A stretch of 15,991 nucleotides of DNA, taken from positions 1-15,991 of the forward strand of contig CAKURH010000087.1 of assembly GCA_934675625.1 (NCBI GenBank), in the 5' to 3' direction. Shown piece by piece: positions 6,197 through 13,458 of this stretch (position 1 is the first letter of the stretch; the number at the start of each line of letters is the position of its first letter). The position numbers were made by a program, and so were the translations under genes. This stretch comes from an uncultured Kiritimatiellota bacterium (lineage in GTDB: Bacteria > Verrucomicrobiota > Kiritimatiellia > RFP12 > UBA1067). The notes beneath the pieces are model-generated. The model ran no database searches. It saw only the letters and a program-made list of their open reading frames with translations, and was not told where the DNA came from.

Positions 6197-8887
6197 ATGA
6201 AGACCGAACTCGTCATTTCCGACCGCGCGAAGGCGAACGCGCGCGATTTCATCGACCATGAGAAGCAGTTTCAGCTCGGATTCCTGCCGACGGAGCAGTC
6301 GAATCCGATCACGGCGACGCTGGAAGAGGACTTCCGGCGCTCGACGCGCGCGGGCGTCCAGTGTCTTCAGCGCGGCGACCGCCAGATGCCGATCACGCTG
6401 CGGCACGTGTTCGACTCGGCGACGTTCGCGCAGCTCGTCGAGTCGATGGTGGCGTCGGTGACGGCGCCGAAGGGCCGTATCGTCTTCTCCGGTTGCGGCG
6501 CGACAGGGCGGCTCTCCATCCTGCTGGAGTCGATGTGGCGCGACTTCTTCCACCGCCGCGCGGCGGAGCTGACGGCGGACGAGCGGACGCTCGCCGACCG
6601 CGCGGCGTCCATCATGACGGGCGGCGACTTCGCGCTCATCCGTTCCGTCGAGTTCTTCGAGGACTATGCCGAGGGCGGTCGTCGCCAGGCCGCTGCGCTG
6701 AATGTCGGCGCGGGGGACACGTTCGTCGCGATCACCGAGGGCGGCGAGACGTCGAGCGTCCTCGGAACGCTCGCCTACGCGGCGGAACACGGTGCGCACT
6801 GCTTTCTCGTCTTCAACAATCCGGCGCGGCTGCTGCGCGAGCACCTCGACCGCTGCCGCGCGGCGATCAACAACCCGAAGGTGACGGTCATCGACCTCTA
6901 CTGCGGGTCGATGTCCGTCGCCGGCTCGACGCGGATGCAGGCGACGTCGTCCGAACAGGTGCTCTGCTCGTGCGCGCTGGAGGCGGCGCTGTGCCGCGTG
7001 CTGCCGCGTTTCGCGTCCGAGACGGCGGCGGACTACACGGTGGCGTTCGAGCGTCTGCTCGCCGGTCTCGAATCCGACGCGGGGCGGCAGATGCTCGCCG
7101 ACCAGATCGACTTCGAGAAGGGCGTCTACGAGGTCGGCGGACGCATCACCTACATCGCCGACACGTGCATGCTTGACCTCTTCACGGACAACACCGAGCG
7201 CGCGCCGACGTTCATGATTCCGCCGCTGCGGTCGAGTCGCGAACGCGACTGCGCGCAGAGCTGGGCGTTCGTCAAGAATCCGCTGCATCCGACCGAGGTG
7301 TGCTGGCGCGAGATGCTGCGGCGTGCGCCGCGCTGCCTGTCCTTCACGTCGGACGATGCGCGCGCGCTCGGCATGCCGCAGGGCTTCATCGACCATCCGC
7401 CGCGCATCGCCGATTCGGATCTCGTCACGTACCGGATCGGCAACGAGCCCGCGCCCGAACGCATCGACGGGTACGCGCGCGCGGCGGCGGTCGTTTTGCA
7501 CGTTCCCGGCGAGACGGACGCCTTCCGTGCGGCGGCGGATCGGATGGTGCGTGGCTGGCCGGAGCGGCGCGACTTCACGTTCGCGTTCCCGATTGCGGAC
7601 TCGCCGCTGGAGATCTGGAAGCACCTTGCGGTGAAGCTCGCGTTCAACTGCCTCTCGACGGGCACGATGGCGGCGATGGGCCGCATCGCGGGCAACTGGA
7701 TGAGCTGGGTGTCGATGTCGAACAAGAAGCTGATTGACCGGTGCATTCGCCTCGTGTCCGAACTCGGCCGCATCCCCTACGAGGAGGCCGCCCAGCGCGT
7801 CTTCGCCGCCGAGGAGTGGGTCGCCGCGCAGGACTGGTCGAAATCTGAGGAGCCCAGCCCCGTGCAGGTCGCGCTGGCGTCGTGTCGGAGGTCTGCGACG
7901 CTGAACACGGAGACAAAGGAGAATCGGAGGCGCGGAGGAGCCAAGAACGCGCTGCTCGGCGTGATGGTCGGGGTGATGTCGCTGTGCGGCGTGGTCGGCG
8001 CGGCGACGGGCGGTGGAAGCCGTGCGGTCGCGACCGTCCCTGGTCGCCAACCTTCCCTGCTGCCGGCCGGGCGGGAGTTTCGCCTCGTTTGGCACGATGA
8101 GTTCGACGGTGACCGCCTTGACGAGACGAAATGGCGCTACCGCCTCCACATGATGCAGAAGCGGCACAAGCCGTGGACGGACGAGCCGGGGGCTGTCGTT
8201 GTGGAGGACGGTCTGTGCAAGTTCCGCCGCATCTTCCGCGACGGCGACTACTTCAGCGCACAGCTCCAGACAGGCGAGAACTTCATGGACCGCCCGCCAG
8301 AAGGGGGCTTGCAAGCTTTGCGCTGGCCGCTCGCGGAGTTGCGCGAGCCGTTGTTTCAGCACCGCTACGGCTACTACGAGGCGCGCGTCCGGCTTCAGCA
8401 GCGTCCCGGCTGGTGGAGCGCGTTCTGGCTGCAGTCGCCGATCAACGGCGCGACGCTCGACCGCCGCGAGGCGGGTGTGGAGGTCGATATCCTCGAATCC
8501 TTCAGGCCGGGCGTCGTCTGGAGCCATTCGCTCTACTGGAACGGCTGCGGCAAGAACTTCCGCGAGGCCCACGTGGGCGTGGAGCATCCGGAGGACAAGG
8601 CGGCGTGGCACACGTTCGGCTGCCTCTGGACTCCGACGAACTACGTCTTCTACATCGACGGGAAGGAGACGGGGCGCACCGACCTCGGAGGCGCCGTCTC
8701 GCAGCGCGAGCAGTTCATCCTCATCTCGACGGAATGTTTCGGCTACCGGGACGGGACGCGCGACCGGCCGTCGCCGGAGCTGGCGGCCGAGAACGGCGCG
8801 GCGGACGAGTTCTGGGTCGATTACGTGCGTGTCTACGATGAAGTCACAAGCGAAAGCGAAACCACGGCCGAAGGAGGTGCGAAATGA
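6197..8887 (+). CDS. MurQ/GCKR-like double-SIS protein fused to GH16 domain
   Basis: This 896-residue protein has two unrelated halves. Residues 1-545 resemble MurQ (MurNAc-6-phosphate etherase) and the longer GCKR with two SIS domains: 'SGCGATGRLS' (98-107) binds sugar phosphate, 'VEFFED' (151-156), 'GSTRMQA' (243-249), a second SIS region about 310-480, and the closing 'LSTGTMAAMGRIAGNWM' (486-502). By hand alignment to E. coli MurQ, catalytic Glu114 is kept (E155) but Glu83 is M113, so etherase activity is doubtful and a sugar-phosphate sensor is plausible. Residues 576-602 look like a signal peptide or membrane anchor (RRR, hydrophobic core, V-G-A). Residues about 628-881 are a GH16 beta-glucanase-type domain with the E-x-D-x-x-E site E762, D764, E767. 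It could be a membrane-spanning fusion, two proteins from an internal start (GTG 7862), or two genes merged by a small indel. It is the first gene of the operon and ends in a 4-bp ATGA overlap with the next. Confidence 0.8.
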   Translation: MKTELVISDRAKANARDFIDHEKQFQLGFLPTEQSNPITATLEEDFRRSTRAGVQCLQRGDRQMPITLRHVFDSATFAQLVESMVASVTAPKGRIVFSGCGATGRLSILLESMWRDFFHRRAAELTADERTLADRAASIMTGGDFALIRSVEFFEDYAEGGRRQAAALNVGAGDTFVAITEGGETSSVLGTLAYAAEHGAHCFLVFNNPARLLREHLDRCRAAINNPKVTVIDLYCGSMSVAGSTRMQATSSEQVLCSCALEAALCRVLPRFASETAADYTVAFERLLAGLESDAGRQMLADQIDFEKGVYEVGGRITYIADTCMLDLFTDNTERAPTFMIPPLRSSRERDCAQSWAFVKNPLHPTEVCWREMLRRAPRCLSFTSDDARALGMPQGFIDHPPRIADSDLVTYRIGNEPAPERIDGYARAAAVVLHVPGETDAFRAAADRMVRGWPERRDFTFAFPIADSPLEIWKHLAVKLAFNCLSTGTMAAMGRIAGNWMSWVSMSNKKLIDRCIRLVSELGRIPYEEAAQRVFAAEEWVAAQDWSKSEEPSPVQVALASCRRSATLNTETKENRRRGGAKNALLGVMVGVMSLCGVVGAATGGGSRAVATVPGRQPSLLPAGREFRLVWHDEFDGDRLDETKWRYRLHMMQKRHKPWTDEPGAVVVEDGLCKFRRIFRDGDYFSAQLQTGENFMDRPPEGGLQALRWPLAELREPLFQHRYGYYEARVRLQQRPGWWSAFWLQSPINGATLDRREAGVEVDILESFRPGVVWSHSLYWNGCGKNFREAHVGVEHPEDKAAWHTFGCLWTPTNYVFYIDGKETGRTDLGGAVSQREQFILISTECFGYRDGTRDRPSPELAAENGAADEFWVDYVRVYDEVTSESETTAEGGAK
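7847..7864 (+). promoter_or_regulatory. Possible internal ribosome-binding site and GTG start for the GH16 half
   Basis: GAGGAG at 7847-7852 is followed 9 nt later by an in-frame GTG at 7862 (residue 556). Starting here would give a 341-residue GH16 protein with the signal-peptide-like segment about 20 residues from its N-terminus. An out-of-frame TGA at 7846-7848 overlaps the GAGGAG, as expected if the two halves were once separate, coupled genes. Confidence 0.35.
7909..7937 (+). repeat. GGAG periodic repeat in the SIS-GH16 linker
   Basis: GGAG occurs at 7909, 7918, 7926 and 7934, spaced 9, 8 and 8 bp, inside the stretch that encodes the linker between the SIS and GH16 halves. It resembles the short-period purine-rich repeats often found between genes in environmental bacteria, which suggests that this coding stretch was once intergenic. 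Confidence 0.4.
8871..8879 (+). promoter_or_regulatory. Ribosome-binding site of the PATR/LamG gene
   Basis: AAGGAGGTG lies 4 nt before the ATG at 8884, inside the end of the upstream gene. Together with the ATGA stop-start overlap it fixes the start and points to translational coupling. Confidence 0.8.
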
Positions 8888-11800
8888 GCAACAAAAACTT
8901 TTTGACGTGCGTCTGCGCGGTGGGCCTTGCGGCTGTTGCTGGCGCCGAGGTCTTTGACGGAACGCTTGACCTCAGCGGCGTTGACCGCGCCGTTTCCGGC
9001 GGGTTGACTGGTTCGGGCGAGATCACAAACACGTCCGAGACGCGGACGACGCTGACGGTCGACTGCGGTGACGGCGACGAGGCCATCTTCTCCGGCACGG
9101 TTTCCGGCAACATCGTCCTCGTGAAGACGGGTTCGGGGACGCAGACGTTTGCGGGTGTGAACACGCACACGGGCGGTACGCGCGTGGAGGGTGGCTTCCT
9201 TGCGGCGGACAGTGCGGCGGCCCTGGGGGCGAACGGTGCGCCGCTCACGCTCTGCGGCGGGGGGCTGTTGGCGCGGGAGTCTCTGACGGTCGATACGGAC
9301 AGCCACGCCGTGACCAACGGGCCCGGATTGGCGACATGGCGAGCGCCGTCCGGCAAGACGCTGTCCCTGTCGGGCGCCAAGTTCACGGTCATGCGCAACA
9401 CGGAACTCGCCTATGACGGCGGCGGCCAGGTCAGCCTCGGCGTCTGGATGGCGTATGACCTCGGCAACCTGCCGTCCTCGACGCTGACGGTTGGAGCGGG
9501 GACGACCCTCCTCTGCCAGAATGCGCTCGTCCTCGGCGGCGACATCCCGAAGTGGAACTTCGCGCAGACTCGGTTCCTCGATGGCAGCACGGTCTACGCC
9601 TACGGTCGCTCGCATCTCTGCAACCTGGAGATGACGGGCGCCGCGCTGCATCTCTGGAGGGACGACGAACTGGCGGCCGCCGCGCTCGGCACACTGAAGG
9701 TCTTGCCGTCGGAAACGCCGTCGAAGATCGTCGGCAAGGCATTCTGCCTGGGCGACGTGTACAGGCCTTCAACTGGCGGAAACGATGTCGTCAGCCGCGT
9801 CGATTCCCTCGACGTGGCGTATGGCGCGACGCTGGAGGTCAACGCCGCGCTGGCCTCCCGGATTCCGGGACACGGCCTGACGAAGACGGGTGCGGGCGAG
9901 TTGCGGCTTCTTGCCTCCAGTTCGCTGGACGGAGCGTGCGACGTGCAGGGCGGCACGCTGACGCTCGCTCGCGACGTCTCGCTTTCTCCCGGCCTGTCGC
10001 TTGTCTGCACGGGCGGCGCACGGATTCGCCTGGAGGACGGCGCACTGCTGGCGGCGGACGTCTCGTCCGAATGCGCCATCCTGCGGAGCGCCGACGTCTG
10101 GATAGACGCGACACGGCTCGATGCGGCGGACGGCGAGGCCGTGTCGCGCATCGCCAACCGCGGCACGGCGGGAGGGGCCTTTGCGGCGCAGACGGTGGGC
10201 AACGTGACGGACATTCCGCCGACACTGGCGGCGGACGGCATCAATGGCTTGCCCGCGCTCGCCTTTGACGGCACACAGTCGCTGCATCTCGGCTACACGA
10301 ACAAGACGGAACACTTCACGCTCTTCGCCGTCTACAAATGGGATGCCTGGGAGGCGGCGGAGGACAAGGGACTCTGGTCCGGCCCCTTCGCGTTCGGCGC
10401 CGTCCAGTCGGCGTGGGCGGAGGACAGCAACCTGCCCGGCGCCGTCGCCTACTACACAAAGGACGGACCACGACGTCCCTTCGGCTACGCGAACTACGCA
10501 AACGCGGCGGGCGGTGTCGTGCAGACCTACATTGCGGCAGATGCGCGTAGCAGCGTGACGGATGATTTCGCACCGTTGTTGCACGAGCATGAGATCAATG
10601 GCGGCGAGACATCCATGGCGCTGGGTTGGGACGCGACGGACGCGGAGGCTCGTGACAGCACGAAGTCCGCAGACGTCTCGTCTGTCGCCGATTTCCGACG
10701 CAAGATCGAGACGATGGTGCTGGGGGCTCGCATGATGAACAGCGGCGCCGCCTACGCGAAACGCATGCTGAACGGCAAGATTGGCGAACTGCTCGTCTTC
10801 TCGCGCGCCTTGACGGATGCGGAGAAGCAGTCGATACGGGCTTGCCTGAAGGCGAAGTGGTTCACGGCTTCGCCTGCGTCCGCACCATCTGCGGCAGACA
10901 CGGCCGAGGCGGCGGTCGCGATCGAGGTGCCGGAACAGGCGACGGCCTTTGCGTCCGGCGCGTTCGCCGGCACGGCGGCAGTCCGGAAGACGGGCGCGGG
11001 CGAACTCGCCTTTGGCGCACGGGCGGAATCCGCCGTCGCGGTCGCGGAAGGGACTCTGGCACTCACGGCGACGCAGACGGTTTCGCGGGCGGACATCTGG
11101 ATCGATCCGTCGGACGCGGCGACGGTCACGCTGGACGCGGACGGCGTCCACGTCGCCGGCCTTGCGAACAAGGGCCGGGCGGGCGGCAGGTTCGGACGCG
11201 CCAAGAGCCCCGCGACATGGAAGTACGACGTCGCCTATCCGACGCTGTCCGCAAACGGCCTGAACGGACACGCGACGCTTTCGTTCGACGGGCTGTCCGC
11301 CCTGTGCATGGAGAATGCGTATGTTAACAACGCCGAGGCGATGCACACGTTGCACGTCTACGCCGTCCTGAAGCGCACGGCTTATGCCGATGAGCTGGGC
11401 AAGGGGCTGTATGGCGGCGCGTGGTCGTTCTACAAGGGCAACGTCGGCGCGAACGACGATGCGCAGTCCGGCTCGTTCTTCATGACGGAGAAGTCGAACG
11501 GCGACGGAATGGGCGGCATCAGCATGGTGCAGAACGGAAACGTGGCGAGCGGGTCTGTCGTCATCAAGCCGGCGAACGACCCGGCTCTGACGGGAAAGGC
11601 CGCCATCCTTATCGCGCATGGGGCGCCGGCGTCCGTCTACGGGACGCGCCTCGACGCGGCGTCCGATCCGAATGCGGCGACGGTTGCGGGAACGTTCGGG
11701 CAGGCGTCCCTTGTGCCGTTCGACATCGACCGCGTTGCGCTTGGCGCGCGTGGCGGCAACTGGGACACCGTGCAGGTCTATGGCGAAGGCAGCGACAAGA

Positions 11801-12330
11801 ACCGCAGTTGGCGCGGCGAGATGGGCGAGTTCATCGCGTTCACGAAGCCGCTGACGGAGGCGGAAGAGCATGCGCTTGTCACGTACCTGCGCAAGAAGTG
11901 GCTTGGCGTCGGCGATGGGACGTCCGAACCGCCCGCATTCCTCGCTGGGCAGTCCGTCTCGGCGGCGCTGGCGCCACAGGCGACGCTGTCCGTCGGAAAG
12001 GGCGCGACGCTCGCGAGCTCCGTTCCGTACTGTCGCCTCGCCGCGCTGTCGCTCGCGGACGGCGCACGGATCGTCCGCCGCGTTTCGATGTCGGATGACG
12101 CGATGGCCTATCGCCTCTTTGACGTCACGGGCGACGTTTCGCTGTCGGGGACGATTCGCGTGAACGTCTCGCCGCGTCCGAGGGGGACGGTGCCGTTTGT
12201 CGGCTACGGGACGCTTTCGGGCACGGCTGTCTGGCTGCGCGAAGGGCGCGGACGCTATGCCGTCGAGGATTGGGCGGCGCAGAAGGAACTGAGGCTCGTC
12301 TCTCCGGGGCTGTTGTGGCTGATTCGCTGA
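8884..12330 (+). CDS. Secreted PATR (autotransporter-associated beta-strand repeat) protein with two LamG-like domains
   Basis: This 1148-residue exported protein has a signal peptide at residues 1-21 with an A-G-A cleavage site. Three autotransporter-associated beta-strand repeats are visible, each with a K-T-G-x-G core and a later G-G-T/V-E-G-like turn: about 79-106, 331-362 and 699-727. Between and after them lie two concanavalin/LamG-like domains, about 403-660 and 736-1008. Both open with 'AD(V/I)WID', contain 'L-N/I-G-x-x-x-L-x-FDG', and close with 'GE(L/F)...F...LT-A-E...K-WF/WL', so they are an internal duplication. The last residues form a beta strand ending 'GLLWLIR'; no autotransporter barrel, LPXTG or clear PEP-CTERM anchor is seen. 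No catalytic motif was recognised. Its role is probably a surface or extracellular adhesin or polysaccharide-binding partner of the enzymes in the same operon, which is an inference from position and domain type. Confidence 0.85.
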   Translation: MSNKNFLTCVCAVGLAAVAGAEVFDGTLDLSGVDRAVSGGLTGSGEITNTSETRTTLTVDCGDGDEAIFSGTVSGNIVLVKTGSGTQTFAGVNTHTGGTRVEGGFLAADSAAALGANGAPLTLCGGGLLARESLTVDTDSHAVTNGPGLATWRAPSGKTLSLSGAKFTVMRNTELAYDGGGQVSLGVWMAYDLGNLPSSTLTVGAGTTLLCQNALVLGGDIPKWNFAQTRFLDGSTVYAYGRSHLCNLEMTGAALHLWRDDELAAAALGTLKVLPSETPSKIVGKAFCLGDVYRPSTGGNDVVSRVDSLDVAYGATLEVNAALASRIPGHGLTKTGAGELRLLASSSLDGACDVQGGTLTLARDVSLSPGLSLVCTGGARIRLEDGALLAADVSSECAILRSADVWIDATRLDAADGEAVSRIANRGTAGGAFAAQTVGNVTDIPPTLAADGINGLPALAFDGTQSLHLGYTNKTEHFTLFAVYKWDAWEAAEDKGLWSGPFAFGAVQSAWAEDSNLPGAVAYYTKDGPRRPFGYANYANAAGGVVQTYIAADARSSVTDDFAPLLHEHEINGGETSMALGWDATDAEARDSTKSADVSSVADFRRKIETMVLGARMMNSGAAYAKRMLNGKIGELLVFSRALTDAEKQSIRACLKAKWFTASPASAPSAADTAEAAVAIEVPEQATAFASGAFAGTAAVRKTGAGELAFGARAESAVAVAEGTLALTATQTVSRADIWIDPSDAATVTLDADGVHVAGLANKGRAGGRFGRAKSPATWKYDVAYPTLSANGLNGHATLSFDGLSALCMENAYVNNAEAMHTLHVYAVLKRTAYADELGKGLYGGAWSFYKGNVGANDDAQSGSFFMTEKSNGDGMGGISMVQNGNVASGSVVIKPANDPALTGKAAILIAHGAPASVYGTRLDAASDPNAATVAGTFGQASLVPFDIDRVALGARGGNWDTVQVYGEGSDKNRSWRGEMGEFIAFTKPLTEAEEHALVTYLRKKWLGVGDGTSEPPAFLAGQSVSAALAPQATLSVGKGATLASSVPYCRLAALSLADGARIVRRVSMSDDAMAYRLFDVTGDVSLSGTIRVNVSPRPRGTVPFVGYGTLSGTAVWLREGRGRYAVEDWAAQKELRLVSPGLLWLIR

Positions 12331-12337
12331 AAGGAGG
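12331..12337 (+). promoter_or_regulatory. Ribosome-binding site of the beta-helix gene
   Basis: AAGGAGG begins directly after the TGA of the PATR gene and lies 8 nt before the ATG at 12346. The spacing favours this ATG over the in-frame ATG at 12352. Confidence 0.75.
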
Positions 12338-12345
12338 CTGAAGAC

Positions 12346-13458
12346 ATGGATATGCGAAAGATTCTGGTTTGTGCGGCCTTTTCCCTTGCCGTGCGCGGTG
12401 GCTTGATGGCAAGCCCCCTGTGCGACGCCGATGTCGGCGAGTTTGCGCGACTGGACGGGGATACGTCCGATGCGGCGCGAATCCTGCGGGCCGTCGAGAA
12501 GGCGGGAAAGGGCGGCATCGTCTGGTTTCCGCGCGGCGTCTATCTCATTGATTGGACGCTGATGGTCACGAACGGTGCATCGCTGTGGCTCCACAAGTCC
12601 GCGCGGCTCGTGGCGACGGCTGACCTGGATTTCGTGATCGACTATTCCGGCGCTGTGATGGAGGCGGGCGGCGGACGGCCGATGGCCGACCACAACCTCT
12701 TCATCCGTGGCGGCGAGGTCGACGGCAAGGGACGCGCCTCTTGTCTGCGCGTGCGGAGCTTTCGGCGGATGGAGGTTTCGGGGCTGACGCTCCGCAACGG
12801 ACGGCGTTTTGGTCTGAAGCTCGGCGCGAAGGAACTGGGTCGCGCGGGTGGCGGATACGAGGCGGTCGTCCGTGACGTCTACTGCATCTGCGACCGGCCT
12901 GGCATGGCGGGCAACGTCGGCATGGAGAGTGAATTGAGCGACTGCCATTTCGTCGATTGCTTCGTCGTTGACTACACCGTCGGTGTGCGGCTTCGGAACA
13001 GTTCGTGCCGTCTCGCACGTTGCCACGTCTGGGGCGGGATGGTGCGCAACGCCGCCGGGGCGTGCGAGTACCTGAAGGATTCCGTCGCGTTCGACCTCGA
13101 CAACTGGGACACGCTTCTTGACGCCTGTTATGCCGACACGGCGAAGGTCGGCTTTCGCGTGCGCGGACACGCGCGCGTCGTCAACTCAGCCGTCTTCAAC
13201 AACTACGAGGTGTTCAAGATGGACGATCCGTTGGCGATCGACCACGTGGACGGCAACCTGACCGTCGCGAACTGCCACTTTGTGAAGACGAGTCCGCACG
13301 CGCGGCTCTACCGGGGGGCGAGCAAATATCCCCTGCGGTGGCGCGACAACACGCTTGTGCGGTTCACGGACGAGGAAACGCGCGAGCTGGACGAAAAGCG
13401 GATGCGGGATGCTCAGGCGGCGCGGGACGCGCGGGCGGCGAAAGGAGCACGGCCGTGA
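12346..13458 (+). CDS. Secreted right-handed beta-helix protein, pectate lyase/GH28-like
   Basis: This 370-residue protein has a signal peptide at residues 1-22 (M-D-M-R-K, hydrophobic stretch, M-A cleavage; an Arg at 17 is unusual). The mature N-terminus carries the entry motif of pectate-lyase-superfamily beta-helices: 'DTSDAARILRAVEKAGKGG' followed by 'VWFPRGVYLI' (40-68). After it come short repeating strands such as 'NLFIRGGEVDGKGR', 'MEVSGLTLRNG', 'SELSDCHFVDCFV', 'SCRLARCHVWGG' and 'NLTVANCHFVK'. The fold is clear, but the GH28 catalytic aspartate pattern is not evident, so it may be a lyase, a hydrolase of another type, or binding only. A charged helical tail of about 30 residues (341-370), rich in Ala, Arg, Asp and Glu, follows the helix. 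It is the third gene of the operon, 15 bp after the PATR gene, and overlaps the GH127 start by 4 bp. Confidence 0.75.
   Translation: MDMRKILVCAAFSLAVRGGLMASPLCDADVGEFARLDGDTSDAARILRAVEKAGKGGIVWFPRGVYLIDWTLMVTNGASLWLHKSARLVATADLDFVIDYSGAVMEAGGGRPMADHNLFIRGGEVDGKGRASCLRVRSFRRMEVSGLTLRNGRRFGLKLGAKELGRAGGGYEAVVRDVYCICDRPGMAGNVGMESELSDCHFVDCFVVDYTVGVRLRNSSCRLARCHVWGGMVRNAAGACEYLKDSVAFDLDNWDTLLDACYADTAKVGFRVRGHARVVNSAVFNNYEVFKMDDPLAIDHVDGNLTVANCHFVKTSPHARLYRGASKYPLRWRDNTLVRFTDEETRELDEKRMRDAQAARDARAAKGARP
13441..13447 (+). promoter_or_regulatory. Ribosome-binding site deciding the GH127 start
   Basis: AAAGGAG lies 7 nt before the GTG at 13455, which overlaps the upstream stop as GTGA. The frame is open back to 13338, but the residues upstream of the GTG are an out-of-frame reading of the beta-helix gene. 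Confidence 0.75.

Noticed and set aside
6149..8611. 820-codon minus-strand open frame opposite the SIS-GH16 gene
   Set aside because: Low-complexity Arg/Ala/His-rich translation with no motif, opposite a gene with clear catalytic motifs.
9769..13170. 1133-codon minus-strand open frame across the PATR and beta-helix genes
   Set aside because: It crosses two real genes with ribosome-binding sites and has no recognisable domain; a shadow of codon bias.
13338..13454. Upstream ATG extension of the GH127 gene
   Set aside because: It overlaps the beta-helix gene by about 120 bp and adds a charged low-complexity stretch before the leader; GTG 13455 has a good ribosome-binding site and a GTGA junction.
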